From: Septoria linicola
Taxonomy: Eukaryota > Ascomycota > Dothideomycetes > Mycosphaerellales > Mycosphaerellaceae
Direction of reading: 5' to 3'
DNA: 64,000 bases
NCBI GenBank assembly: GCA_024114885.1
Contig: CP099426.1
Coordinates: 682,001-746,000, forward strand
Position numbers and translations under genes: made by a program. The notes beneath the pieces are model-generated. The model made no database searches. It saw nothing but the letters and a program-made list of their open reading frames with translations, and was not told where the DNA came from. Every line of letters begins with the position of its first letter. Within the stretch, counting starts at the first letter, position 1. Of the stretch, positions 1 through 12,247 are shown in pieces.

Positions 1-1838
1 GACCCGACCATCATCTGAAGTATCTACACTCGTCAACGTTGCACGCGCTTGAGGATCAGTCCGGTACGGAGTTTACAGCGTGAGACATTTTTTTTCTGTT
101 TTGACTTTAGCATTTGGGAGCATGGCGTTTGGACATAGAGCGGAAGCTTCACAGCTACATCGTGTACATATAGATTCGCGGAGGACGCACCATGGCGATT
201 ACAAAAGTCTGAACGCTTCTGTATCAATAGTATCGTGGAATGAGAGCTTCTCGAAAGACGATCATCTACCATTGAGCACATCGGGATTCCAATACCTCTT
301 TCGGCGATGCCATCCTGCCATCATGGTTGGGACGTGTCTTCGCTGGCCGTGCCCGTACAGTCTATTCCGACCTCACCTGCTTCTTGCACTGTTTCTCGCA
401 GTACAAACATTGGAGACATGAGTCTGTTGTACACTGTTTCTGCGTCTTTTACATTTGTAAATGCCACGTTGAGGTTCGTGCTGGCTGCATGAAGTTGTGG
501 GACCTGACTCGTGGCGAGCAGCAGCAGTCTGCAGCGCAGCATTATTGTCAGCACAGCGGTCTCCTGGGCATGCTGCACGCTCCTGAACAGCATCATCGAA
601 TCGTTCAAAGTGCTGTTCGAGACATGCCAGGTTGCTGTCTCGTACACAGCAGGTGCACCGTGATTCGACGGCATCCATTCATGCGAGCCCAATGGTTTTG
701 CTTGTCGGAAAGATGCAGACGGTACGGAAACTTCGAAGTGTCCGTATGCTTCTTTCGATGAGCATGGAGGGGAGCTGTCTTAGCCTGCTCGACCTGGAAG
801 TAGCTCTGCTTTCACATGCGAGCTCCTAAACTCACGCCGGCTCACCCGAGTCGCTGTGGGAGTGCGGCATGAACACAGTGCTGGGAGGCGCTGGGATATG
901 CTTGGAGATCGGGCTGTACTTATTGTAATGTGACTGCCGAAAGAGCAAAACTCGAAAGGTACGGGCGGGAACTGGGCATGGTTGAGGTCCTGCCAGTAGC
1001 TCTACCATAGGTCTATGCTCTGTCCAGCATTTGCTTTCGGTGTCCACTCCGCAAGGATGTCAAACATCCAGGTTGTTTAGACGATTGAGATGATCTGAAC
1101 AGCGATCAAGCGTGCAAGCGAGCTCTGCAGAGTGGCGCTACTGTAGTCCTGCTGGCCCCGAGACAGCTGAGATGGCCGTGTACTTCACCCGCCCTGGCAG
1201 CAGTGGTCGATGAGATTCTGCCGTGTTCTGCAGCGTGAGAAGCTAGCAATGCCCACCTCTGAGCACGGTAGAGTGGAAACGTCGCTCATGTTCTGTTGTG
1301 CATCCTGATGCGAGAGCTGCTTGGCGGGACTCTTTGACGGCTAGCACTGTCAGTACAGGCTGTTGCGCGACAATGCCGCCAACGATAATGGCGCACGACG
1401 AAACGCACGACAGCTACGTCTGCAGTGAGGGCTTGAGCAGATGCCATGCATGCTATTGATGCTGCCGTGCGGCATGGCAGAGCGACAGCCTTTGTTTGGC
1501 CAGCCAATAGAACTAGCCGAAGGTGAAATTGTGCCACATGTTCTCTGGCCGAGTCTCACCTCGAGCGTGGGTCTCTCTCTCTCGCGCAGCAACAAGCACT
1601 TCTGTCGACCTTTGCTGCGTCCAATTGCGCACAGAGAGCGACACGCCCGCATAAAATCAGGCCCCGCCAGCCTCGACAAAAGTCTATACTCTGCTATGAA
1701 CGCATCCCTATGCGCTGCCGGTAAATAACGCCTGCGCGATCCACTCTCTCCCTTCTTCTGCTGCCACCTTTCTTCAACGGAACGGCAGCAGACGACACTT
1801 CGACTTCAACTCGAAGGACCGCAAGACATTCCACCACC
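1..1838. other. Intergenic region upstream of CHO2
   Basis: I see no convincing gene here. Open frames of up to about 140 codons exist on both strands but have no domain, no signal peptide and no sensible composition. The last few hundred bases look like the CHO2 promoter and leader: a CCAAT box lies at 1504-1508, a CT repeat near 1573-1586, and a pyrimidine-rich stretch at about 1741-1780 just before the start codon. Pyrimidine-rich leaders are common at fungal transcription starts. That role is inferred. Confidence 0.5.
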
Positions 1839-4800
1839 ATGTCTGATCCCAATGGCAGCCCTGGCATCAATGCCAGCGGCTTGCGCGAGCGGCTTACCCA
1901 GAAGCCAGATGAACCGCAGAGAGGCTTGTCAGCTGAGACTGCCTCTGACACTGTCAAGGCCCTGAATCGAGAAGAGGAGAGGACAGGCAAGGACGACAAG
2001 GACAAGAGGACCTACGGTCGAACGCTGGATGGTACAGGTAAGCCCTCGCAAAGCTCGCCAAGACATTTCCCCCGCGGTCCTTTTGCAGTGCTACTGTATG
2101 CAGGCCCAAGCAGTGTACTCTTGCTCGTCGAACCGCGCTTCCCAATGCAACACGCCCAAAAGCACCAAACAGCGCTGATATGTCTCGCGTCTAGTCTTTA
2201 CTGTGCCTCACACAGAGGACATGGTATCGCAGCTATTTGACCCTAGGCAGCCAAAAGCAGCTTCAGATATTGCCATCGTGATTGCTCTTGGCCTGCAGTT
2301 CTTCCTCATGTGGATACTCCCATCGTTTCTCCGCATCCCAGTCTTCGCGATAGTCTTCTTGTTTTGGAGAGCTTGCTATAACTTTGGTATTGGCTGGCTG
2401 CTTCACAATCAGTCTCATCACAAGCGTCTTGTGTCATGGGCGAAGAAGACAAAGATATTCGAGAACCCCAAGACCGGCGATAACCCACGACCGGCTGTAT
2501 ACGCGTTCCTGAAGAAGGAGATGGAAACGAAGATTCCGCAGGACTACAAGTTCGAGGAGGCCCCACTAGAGTACAATACTTGGCTGTTGTTTCGCCGTGT
2601 TGTCGACTTGATCCTGATGTCTGACTTCACTGCATACTGCTTATTTGCCTACGCGTGCGGAGGTCGACCTGAAAACGAGAAGTACGCCATGACGCTGGCT
2701 CGCTGGGCGGGAGGCTGGGCTCTCATTGCATTCAACCTTTGGGTCAAGCTGGATGCTCATCGAGTCGTGAAGGACTTCGCTTGGTATTGGGGCGATTTCT
2801 TCTATCTCATCGACCAGGACCTGACATTTGATGGTGTGTTTGAATTGGCACCGCACCCAATGTATTCGATTGGCTATGTGGGCTACTATGGTATTGCGAT
2901 GATTGCCGCGAGCTACAAAGTGCTCTTCATTTCCATCATTGCTCACGCCGCACAATTGATCTTCTTGGCTCTCGTCGAGAATCCCCATATTGTAAGTGCT
3001 GGAATCATATCTCACGCTCTTCGTTGTGACACTAACAAGATTCTTCCAGGAACGCACTTACAATGCGCCACCTCCACTGAAACGAATTGATGCGATTACG
3101 GACTCGCCACCGAAACGACCGCAATATTCCACCCGCCTTCTGAGTGCTGGTAACATCCACAGCACAGCAAGCTCAACACCAGCATCTTCGTCATCGCCTA
3201 TTCACAACTTAGTCGGTCTGCAAAATATCGATCTCCACAGAGTAACCGATGTCTCAGTCATCCTACTCCAGGTCTATGTGTACAGCATGGCTTTCCTAAC
3301 GCCTTCCACCTGGCTCTGGCAGTCCTTCTTCGTGCTTAGTGCCCTCGCGTGGCGCTTGTGGTACTCGATTGGTATCGGTTTCATTCTGGACCGCCAATCA
3401 AACAAGAAATGGTGGACACGCCACTTTGTCAAATATGGGGAAAGCACAGAGGAAGCATGGCGTCAGTGGAAGGGTATCTATCATGTTAGCATGGTCATGT
3501 GCTACACGACTTACATTTGTGCCGCTTGGAAGATGTATGGTGAGTTATGAATAGACTCGTGCATAGCCTGCGTGACATGTGGCTGACTCCTTGCGCCTAG
3601 GTCTGCCTTCGAATTGGACCTACGGAATGGCGCTCCTACGACACGTCATTGGCATCGCGTTGATCTCGTTGCAGGCTTGGACGATAGCGAGCATCTACGA
3701 ATCCCTGGGCGAATTTGGCTGGTTCTTTGGAGACTTCTTCTTTCCACAAGACGCGCCAAAACTTACATATGGTGGCATTTACAGATTCTTGAATAACCCG
3801 GAGCGAACGATTGGCCTAGCAGGAATCTGGGGCGCCGCCATCATGACCTGGAGCAAGACGATGTTCTTCTTGGCACTGCTATCCCATGCGTTGACTCTAT
3901 GCTTTATTCAGCTGGTGGAGAAGCCTCATATGCACAAGTTGTACAGACAGAACGTGCGTCAGCACTCCGGTGTCTCTAAGACCATGCAGCGATCCTTGCC
4001 ATCTCCTGTGAAGAAGTGGCAATCAAGTGTCGACCGAGTCCTAGACGAGACCTTGGACTCGCTTGAGGACTTTATCGAGCAGGCCGGCCCGAAGCTGGCG
4101 TCAGGCTTCAGCACTTTTGTGCAAGACTCGCAGACACTCTTCAAGCAGTTCCCGGCCCGCTTGACTGTTACAAGGCTCTCTCCAGACCTTGCTGGTTATG
4201 ATCCAAAAGATTACTCAATCGAGATCAACCCAACGGATTCCGATGTACTGAAGGCTGAGGCAGCTCACAGTGGCCGAGAGAGCGAGATCGGTCAGCAGCC
4301 TCTCAAGCGCACAGACAGCTTCGAGCGTCTTGTCGTTGAGTATGGTGCACCAATCAAGGTCAAATGGACCGCGCCTTTGAACCACAGCAAGCGCGATTGG
4401 ATCGGGCTCTACCGCGTCGGTGACAATGCCTCTCGAGACATCACCAAGGTAGGGTCGCAAGGCCGATGGGCAGCCACTACTCCTGGCATCCACGACTACA
4501 ACAAAGCTGACCAAGGGATTCTTGTCGCTGACCAAAAGATCTCCGCTGCTCAGCGAGAGGACGGGTTCAACAAGGACTTCCTCGGAGGCGAGATTGAATT
4601 CTCGGGTGACAAGCTCTGGTGGACACAGGGTGTGTTCGAGTTCCGCTACCATCACGATGGCAAATACAACGTCATGGCTACCTCGCTGCCCTTTGAGATC
4701 AAGATCGGACGTGTGGACGACGAGGCTCTTGTGACCAGCCAAGATGGAATTGCACGAAGCGCCGTCGAAGAGACGCTGTTGCCGATTGTGCAGAACTGCT

Positions 4801-5042
4801 TCGATCGCGATCCAGAAGTTGCACCCAGGAGTGTTGACGAGCAGTTTGGTCCGACCCTGGAGCGTGAAGGCAAGTACGCGAAGCGTGTCGTGTACGCCGT
4901 TCAGCAAATGTTTGGCATTGAGTTTGCACCAGAGGTGGTGCAAGCAGATGGCAACGTCAGGAATCTGGCTTGGAGGATATGCAATGCAAAGAAGGTTCTG
5001 GCGCCTTACAGCATGAAGACAGGCACCGTAACGCCGCAGTGA
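1839..5042 (+). CDS. cho2: Phosphatidylethanolamine N-methyltransferase, Cho2 type
   Basis: This enzyme catalyses the first SAM-dependent methylation of phosphatidylethanolamine on the way to phosphatidylcholine, at the ER membrane. The model has four exons: 1839-2037, 2195-2991, 3050-3539 and 3601-5042. All introns have GT...AG ends, and together the exons encode about 975 residues, the usual size in filamentous fungi. Splicing of exon 1 to exon 2 restores the conserved stretch DGTVFTVPHTEDMVSQL. Hydrophobic segments fill two blocks, FLMWILPSFLRIPVF onward in exon 2 and a second set in exons 3-4, matching the two methyltransferase-like halves of Cho2. The soluble C-terminal part carries the family motif RDWIGLYRV. 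The start ATG at 1839 opens a short polar N-terminus typical of the family. Identification is strong; exact splice choices are by eye. Confidence 0.93.
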
Positions 5043-6268
5043 GCGCGTCAAGTGTGCTGAACAACACTCAAAAGCAGAACATCCAGCCTCTATGCTTATG
5101 CGGTCACGACTCTGTCGCTGCATTGTAGACTAGCAGTCGCCCGACTGTACAGCTCAGGCAATCGCAACATTGCTGGGCTTGGAGGAAGACACTCCGGATC
5201 CTAAACTTGAAAGGATCAGCTGTTGTAGATACTTGTTGATATTAAGATACCACTCATAAAATGCATGTTTTGTTTTGAGATACAGTGATAGTCTGATGTT
5301 CTTCGTCAAAAGCATTCTCCATGGCTCCAGACCCAATCGTGGCGAACGTTGGTTCACATATCGAGGCCTGTGCGCAGATGTGGTGACGAGAGTCATCGAT
5401 AGTGAGTGACGGGATTGCAAGCGAGATTCCACTGGCCTTTCTGGGCGCGCTCCTCATCGCTTACACGACCTCATCCGGAGTTCCCATCTTCCACATTCGT
5501 CTCACCTGTCGTGAGTGCCTGGCTCGATTCGACATATGCTGGTTCATGGATAGCACGAGCCCATGGATTTGTCCCGTCTCTCCAGACCCCGCGGTGTCGA
5601 GTCCGCGGAACAAGTTGGCAAGGCGGCCAAGCAGAATATCCTCTCGCGCACTCCGCTGCGTTTCAGGAGACAACTTCATCTGTCAAAGTACGCCGCCAGC
5701 ACGACAAGTGCTTCCAGAAGACAACCTATCACGCTGCCGCTCATCTCGAAAGGCGTTCGAGCAAACGTTCTAGGGAGAAGTTTGTTGTGCTAGTTCTACG
5801 GAGTCGCTGCAGCCACAGCGCTCGACCAGGCAAAGCGTGAAACTGGACCACGAATAGCTTAAAGCCATTGTCATCTTCCCACGACTCCTGGTCACACATT
5901 CCATGATCCATCGACGCATAAGATGCTTTTCTCTCACACGCGTTTGGCAACACGGCCGGGCATCATGGTTCAGGAGGGAGAGGAGCTGCAGACTTGCAGA
6001 CAGACCATGCTTCCGTGCTGCTGGCCGCTTGCCGGCCGGACGAGCATGCATAGTAGCGTGGTGTGAACGGCAAGTTGCACATTTCCCTCTCGATCTCATC
6101 ACACACTCGCTTCGCTTCTCTGCTGCTGCATTGTGCGACTACCGTCTGCGAACGGTTTCCAGTTCTTTTTCCTGTGCTTCACTTCATGTCTGATACAATC
6201 GCTTGACGTTCGCAGTTGTCGTTTGATTGGCAACGGGACCTTTGTTACCACCTGGCACCCACGCCGCT
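5043..6268. other. Intergenic region
   Basis: No gene is supported. Overlapping open frames of 60-145 codons on both strands show no recognisable domain. The region should hold the 3' end of the CHO2 transcript and the promoter of the secreted-protein gene that follows. Confidence 0.5.
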
Positions 6269-7399
6269 ATGGCTCTCCTTCGACATCGGCTGAGCCGGAC
6301 TTTGGCTGTTCTTACCCTATTCATTGCTTGCTGTTCAGCGCAGAAGTGCTACTTTCCTGATGGGTCATCGGCGTCGAAGCACACGCCGTGTGCTGCCAGT
6401 GGATCAAACTCCGCGTGCTGCGGGTCGAATTCGTTTTGCCTGGACAATGGATTATGCTTTCAAGGAGGCATTGTGACGAGAGGGAGCTGTACGGACAAGA
6501 CATGGGATAGCGAGGCGTGCGCAGGCTATTGCAAGCAAGGTGGGTTTGAAACAAGTGAACACGTGAACATGGACTGATACTGATGTCGGACAGAGAATCC
6601 AAGTGGCAGCGTAGCGATCACACCTTGCAAGAGTGATGGCAGCAAGAGTACATTTGTGTGCGGCCTCAACAACACGAGATGCAGAAACGAATCACGTACG
6701 TTTGGCTTGATCGGCAGCAGCGCACTTGTCCTGCGTCCAGCGCAAGTGTCAAGGTTGGTTGCGCCGGTTCTCAGCAGTGTTGCTGCCCATGCTTCAGCTT
6801 TAGCTACTTCGGCTGCTTCAACGCAAAGGACAGCGACATCATGTCCTAAAGCTCAACCGGTGCCCACGGAGTTGTACTATACTCAAGGACAGATGGCAGG
6901 GCTTGGAGTCGGGCTTGGAATACCGCTTCTGATTGCAGCCTGCACTGCGTTCGTGCTATGGAACAAAGAACGTGCTCGGCATCCCAAGCTGATGTATCAA
7001 CTCCCGGACGATGATATAATGGACTTCAAGCCGCCTCCATCTAGTATGTTCCCAGCACATCCTGCCGTGCGATCGATACCGCCATCAAGAGAAAGCAACA
7101 TGAGCGACCTGGCAGCCTTCCGCAACGGATCTCCAACCCCAGGACGAGAAGCGCCACCACATATGCAGACTTTCGCTGAACGATATCAAGCCATGAACAA
7201 GCACATGGTAAGGAGTCCGCTGCAGGAACAGCATAGCTTTGAGCTTGACGGACAACCGGTTGGGTCTGCCTTTCGATTCACAACGCACGGCAAGCCTTTA
7301 GAAAGAGAAAAGTCGGTTACTGCGACGACTATTGAGCTGGGCAACCGGACGAGTACGACGACGATGAAATCTGCAAGAGATCGGGATCGAATACGATGA
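6269..7399 (+). CDS. Cysteine-rich signal-peptide protein with one membrane span
   Basis: The product is about 358 residues. It starts with a clear signal peptide (MALLRHRLSRTLAVLTLFIA, cleavage likely after CCSA) followed by a cysteine-rich ectodomain that begins QKCYFPDGS and includes a CCGSNSFCLDNGLC motif. A Ser/Thr/Ala-rich stalk follows, then a glycine-rich membrane span (GLGVGLGIPLLIAACTAFVLW) and a polar cytoplasmic tail. This plan resembles fungal cell-surface sensor or mucin-like proteins, but I cannot name a family. Exon 1 is 6269-6539, the intron 6540-6593, and exon 2 starts at 6594; the join gives CKQENPSG. A strong donor (GTACGT near 6697) could start a further 51-base in-frame intron, so the stalk length is uncertain. 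An in-frame upstream extension has no ATG, so I used the ATG directly before the signal peptide. Confidence 0.75.
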
Positions 7400-7970
7400 T
7401 GTGGGTTGTGTTGCTATGATGGTGACACCTTATGTGAGCTTATGAATATACCATGTGCATTGCGTTGCATAGCGAATAGTACTTTGACCACTCTTTTCAC
7501 AACTTGATCACAGAACACTCCGCCATGAACGTGGCATCTCCGACACACTGCGTGGAGCCAGGATCAGCACACGCGTGAGTGCAAGGTTTGAAGCTGAGCC
7601 AGGTTATGAGCAAGGAAGTTGACGCGCGACAGCTGACTCTCGCACAAAGTGTAAAGCCTGGATTTGATACACAGGCGTACCGACACTCGCATATGGCGTC
7701 TCCACCTACTTCGAATAGATTCGGTTCTCGCATGGCAGAACGATAAGCTTCCGATGATCTGCGCTGCATTGCTCCGTGGCAATGCTTGTGTTGCATAAGC
7801 TGCAGCCGCACCTGTGTATCACACCTTCTGAAGAAGACAAAGCAGGACTGAGCTGAGGCGTCGAGTGGCTCTTGCTCGAGCATACTTAAGCTGCGGTTGT
7901 TTCTGCCGCGAGATTGATTGCTTGAGTTCATCCAGTCTGTTCAAGTTCACTACAGCAGATCTTTGGACAT
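7400..7970. other. Intergenic region
   Basis: No gene is supported. A 144-codon minus-strand frame (7497-7931) lacks any recognisable domain and is probably chance. The right end is the promoter of the small secreted protein. Confidence 0.45.
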
Positions 7971-8470
7971 ATGGCGCACTTCACCAGTATGAAGTACTCA
8001 CCGAAGACCTTCATGTCCCAGCTCGCGCTGTTGGTCCTGGTCCACGCGAACGGAGACGCTGCCTTACAACAGGCAGGAAACCTGATCGCCAGGACCACCG
8101 ACAACAATATCGGCTCACCTACACCAGCACCATGTCCTACGACTCTCAAAGTTCCACAACGACTAGATTGCGGTGGCTGCTATAGTACTATTTATTCGAA
8201 CACTGATACCAAGAGTGTCGATTGTGGAGGCTGCAAGACTTTGACGACAGAGACGCAGTATAACTTTCTGGTCGGCGTTTGTCCTGTAAGTGTATGGAAA
8301 TCCGGATCACAAGACTCAGTGGCTGACGGGTCGTGCAGGTGTGCATTGAGGGCGTGCAGACGAGATACAACAGTACGGGCACATCGACTGTCACGTCTTG
8401 TTCAGTCACTCCAACGCCGTATCAAGTGGCGTACTCTGATGATGGGAATGGCGATGTGCCAAAAGCGTGA
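7971..8470 (+). CDS. Small secreted cysteine-rich protein (8 Cys)
   Basis: Two exons (7971-8285 and 8339-8470, intron 53 bases with GTAAGT donor and CAG acceptor) encode about 148 residues. The N-terminus (MKYSPKTFMSQLALLVLVHANG from the second ATG at 7989) is a plausible signal peptide; the first ATG at 7971 would add six residues. The mature part has eight cysteines, including two copies of a DCGGC motif about 18 residues apart. The second exon supplies the last two cysteines (VCIEG and TSCSV) and ends GDVPKA. The even cysteine count and small size fit an apoplastic, disulfide-bonded protein. I do not recognise a family, and an effector-like role is only an inference from these features. 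Confidence 0.7.
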
Positions 8471-8779
8471 TGATCAGGCATCGGCAGCTGTGGGAAAATG
8501 GGTGCTTAGCAGTCTGAATGTAGGATCGATCTACATGTAGGGTATTCACTTTGGCATACTTCTTCAGACCTCACTTACCGGTACAGCTGAATCGACCTAT
8601 CTTGCTTCACTTCATGTGCAGAGTGAACGAGCTGAAAACGCGCTAATGCAAGTGGTGATCTGCATAGTGAATATGCAGCCGGCTGGACCTGATCCTTTCC
8701 CTCGCTGGAGTCTGGCGATACCTTTCACGCACCGTTGACACTCGAAAGCACTGCACCATCGCCAACATTGAGCATTACC

Positions 8780-9931
8780 ATGCCCACCAAGGTCCTACTC
8801 TTTATCACATTTGCCTTCACTTTGCCGTGGAGGGTGCGAGGCACGAGTTCCGTGGATATTGAGCGGGTCCCACCACCATGCCCGTTCTCAGACGCTCAGC
8901 TACGCAGTATCACGATCCAGTCGGAATCTTGGGAGCACGCTTCTCGTGCTATTCTCGCTCTTGATGGATGTGCGTCGGGGCTCAGAAAGACGCAAGAACT
9001 CAGTATCAAGATCGCAGCGACCCAGGAGGTGCATCACGTCCCAGTCCCTCGACGACAACGACTATCTCTCCGATCAGCACGCGACGTACACGTGCAAGAA
9101 GTCTTCGACATGGCACTAGCAACTGCCATGATTGTCAATCGGCCACCACACACTCACCCTCAGCTGTCATCCCTTCTGCAGGATCAAGATCCAGACCAAA
9201 GGTCACCTCCACGACGACTTCCACTTGCGCCTGGTACTCAGAAAGAAGTGGGGCTCCAGCTACGAACACAAGCACCGCCGGTCCTTCTCTCCACAGAAAT
9301 CACGCAACTGTTGTCGCAAATGCACTCTCTCGAGCGCCTCACCTTTCATCTACCCGACCGGAAACATGGCATAATCTTTACAGATTCGATTGAACAGTGG
9401 AGAGTCAAGACGCACAATATCAAGCACTTGACTCTAAGCTCAGGCCTCGAACGCTTGATCAACATCTCCCCGAATGTGGAAAGCGTGGCCGGCATCGGGC
9501 ACTTCAATCATAGAGATGCCCAGCGGCTGACTCTAGCATGTGGCTATGCGAAGACGCTGCGAAGCTTCTCGATGGATACAAATTGGACAGCGGCGCAGCT
9601 GGATCTTGTTCTAGCAGCGATGCCGCGCTTGGAGAAGCTAAACATGTCTGGCTCATTGAAAGACGATCTGGACGACTTCATTCCGATACTGGCACAATTT
9701 ACGAGAATGAGATCGCTACGACTGCCCGAGATTGGGCACGCAGGCGCGTCTACTTCTTCGACCTCTTTCAGGACGACGAGCGGAGCAGCTTTACTTGTCA
9801 GAAAGCGCCGCCGAGCTGAACGTGAAGTGTCCGAGAAAGTGTCATGGGCAATGCGAGCAGGGGCTCTTGGACGCTTGTGGGTGGGGCATTGCGAGGTGAA
9901 GTTGGGCAGATATGGCAAACACAAAGCATAG
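8780..9931 (+). CDS. Secreted leucine-rich protein, possibly frame-damaged
   Basis: The frame opens with MPTKVLLFITFAFTLPWRVRG, a likely signal peptide, then CPFSDAQLRSITIQ and leucine-rich stretches such as LEKLNMSGSLKDDLDDFIPIL spread over about 380 residues. It ends LWVGHCEVKLGRYGKHKA. The layout resembles Dothideomycete F-box/leucine-rich-like proteins as I remember them, though no F-box is evident. Between about 9020 and 9110 the best protein-like reading is in another frame (a segment containing LDDNDYLSDQHATYTCKK), and a further off-frame segment near 9180-9290 reads HLRLVLRKKWGSSYEHK. The main frame in these places is rich in Arg, Pro and Ser and looks unnatural. Either compensating indels or unrecognised introns may be present. 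No function can be assigned. Confidence 0.5.
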   Translation: MPTKVLLFITFAFTLPWRVRGTSSVDIERVPPPCPFSDAQLRSITIQSESWEHASRAILALDGCASGLRKTQELSIKIAATQEVHHVPVPRRQRLSLRSARDVHVQEVFDMALATAMIVNRPPHTHPQLSSLLQDQDPDQRSPPRRLPLAPGTQKEVGLQLRTQAPPVLLSTEITQLLSQMHSLERLTFHLPDRKHGIIFTDSIEQWRVKTHNIKHLTLSSGLERLINISPNVESVAGIGHFNHRDAQRLTLACGYAKTLRSFSMDTNWTAAQLDLVLAAMPRLEKLNMSGSLKDDLDDFIPILAQFTRMRSLRLPEIGHAGASTSSTSFRTTSGAALLVRKRRRAEREVSEKVSWAMRAGALGRLWVGHCEVKLGRYGKHKA

Positions 9932-10121
9932 GTTGGTCTGCTTGCAATCGATTTCTGAAGAACGTCTGCCTTTGGAAGTTAGCAGGCAGAGCTCAGCGAA
10001 TTACTGATAGAGTGGCTTGGGGAATGAACGCAAATGATAAGCAAAAGGGTATCAAATCTACCGCCCATGAAATCTCAACATCAGCACCACATAACCATGT
10101 ACGCTCATTTCCTGCTTGTGC

Positions 10122-12247
10122 TCACGCCAACGCCATCTCCCCACCACTTCTACCCTTCACGACTCTCTTCTCTCCCATCCTCACCAGATCGCCGTCCCGA
10201 TCGAACTCGCCAGGAGTATGAGCCGTGCCCAAATGTTTCACCAGCGCATCCACATTCTTACATATACAATCTCGATCGCGAAACTTGTCGCAGAGTATAC
10301 ACGCAAACTTTCCATCTGTGGTATGGCACTTTACCACGAATCGCGCGTCCATTCTGTAGTCCCTGGTTTTCGGCTTCGAGTCTGGTCGCGCAGAGTCTTT
10401 TGGGAATTGTGTCGAGAGAACCCAGACATCGCGAGTATCTACGGGTATTGTTGTGGAGCACGAGGGACAGCGGTGCGAGCCATTGGACTTGAAGTTGGAG
10501 TGGAGAGGGAGATGGCTGTTTTGTAAGTCGCAGGCGTAGCGACAGAAGAGGTCGTTCGGTGGAGCGGGGAGGGCTTTCACGTTGGACTTGACTTCTTTCA
10601 CGTCTCGGACTTCTTTGACTGCGGGCACTTTATGGGGATGGCTCGTTGAGCGCGGCGACTCAACCGCGGCAGGTCCAATGGGTGGTGCTGGGATTGAGAT
10701 CGGGGCTACGAAGCCGGTGGGAGGAGCGCGTGAGATGCCTGCTCGCGATTTGGGGGTTTCGGTCTTGGTGGACTTTGGTGGTGCTTCCGATTTTGCTGGG
10801 GCAGGTCTGTGATATGTTAGAATGATGTAGCTTACCGGGATGGTGTACTCCACGCTAACATACCTAGACACAGGGGCTTCTGACCTGGCAGGGTGGATGG
10901 ATTGCGCTGGTGCCGCGCTCTTTGTGCCAGCAACACTCTTGACACTCAGCCCAGGCTGACCTTCATCTTTTCTTGACTTGACAGCCTCAGACTTGGCCGG
11001 CGCGATACTTTTGGCTGCATGTGTTGATGCCTTTGCAAATTTGGCATCCGCGACTGTCTCTCCAGTTTTCTGCGCAGGCGGCTGCCAGTCGGGCTGATGT
11101 GGCAAGGATCTTGCTCGAGGCACTTCGGTCTTGGTTGACGAGGGTCTTCGCTCACTTGCTGGGACAGGTTGCGATGGTGCTCGTGATTTGGGCGGCTCGG
11201 CCTTTGTAGACTTGCTATCCTTTTCGGCTGGGCGTGCATTTTGCTGAGAGTGGGGTAGTTGCGGCATTGTTGCGAATGGGTCAGTATACACTGATCGCTG
11301 CTGTTTTTCCGTGGGCTGTTCATGAGGTATCTGCTTGAAGTGTTCAAATGGATCTCCATATGTCGACTTTGCTCGTTGCGTCGGGGCTTTCTGGCTCGGA
11401 GGTGGAGGGAGAGGGATAGTTCCGGCAACTGTTCTTTCTTCGAGGTGTCGGCCCAACCCTGGTTTGTGTTCAAATGCCAGCTGTGGTAGATTGTCTAGGT
11501 GAGAGTCATGTTTGGATCCTGCTACACTGCCGGGAGCGTAGGACCTTGTCTGATCCTGTCGCACACCTGCTACAATGCTGTCCTGCGGTCTCTCTAGTGA
11601 AGGTCGCTGACCTTTGGGCAGATCGAGCGGGATGGGTAGTTTCTTGTGCTGTTCTTCAGGTAGCAACGGCTTCTCTGGTTTGAGAGCGGGTAGCACCATT
11701 CGTTGATAGTGCTCTCGCAACGTGTCGACTGTACCGTCCCGGGCAGCCTCCTCCGCAGCTGCCACTAGTTTCTGGACATCTGCTTCGGTCAGATTTGGGT
11801 TCTTGCGCAGGGCATCCTGAATGACTCCAACCACGACGTGCTGGACACGTGCACTGTCCTCATAGTCATCATCGCTGTCCCGCCGTCTGTATCGTCTCCT
11901 ACTACCCCTCGATCTAGAGCTGGATCTCGATCGAATGGCTGGTAATCTGTTCTCCACGGTGACGGCTTGGCCCTTGTCGGCGAGCTTTTCAACTTGTTCT
12001 TTGAGTGCTTTCAGCTCTTCGTTTTGCTTCCCGTCGGTCTTCTCTTGCTTATTCTGTCTCTCCTTAATCTTATCATGCAGTGCCAGAGATGCCGTGAAGG
12101 TTCCAATGATAGTCGACGCCAGCGTTGCTATGATGAAGCCTTTCTGCACCAATGCTTGTATTAGCACATGTCTTAGAAAATGCTGTTATCGCACTGATTG
12201 CAACGTACTTTGAGGTTTTTCTCCTCTATCATGTTAGAGTAATTCAT
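10122..12247 (-). CDS. Membrane-anchored low-complexity protein with zinc-ligand C-terminus
   Basis: Three exons (12247-12209, 12143-10864, 10806-10122) give about 667 residues. The first intron (12144-12208) joins MNYSNMIEEKNLK to KGFIIATLASTIIGTF, which forms one N-terminal membrane span followed by a charged coiled-coil stretch (LKALKEQVEKLADKG). An SR-rich basic patch and a long Pro/Lys/Ser-rich low-complexity region follow. The last 130 residues hold paired cysteines (CPSC, CILC) and a late H-x4-H (HLGTAH), so a degenerate C2H2-like zinc fold is plausible. The 57-base intron at 10807-10863 is in frame with no stop, so reading through it would insert 19 residues. A TAG lies directly upstream of the start frame, which fixes the ATG at 12247 unless an upstream exon exists. 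I do not recognise the family. Confidence 0.7.

Noticed and set aside
80..829. Overlapping open frames of 60-144 codons on both strands at the left edge
   Set aside because: None has a domain, signal peptide or natural composition, and they overlap each other in several frames.
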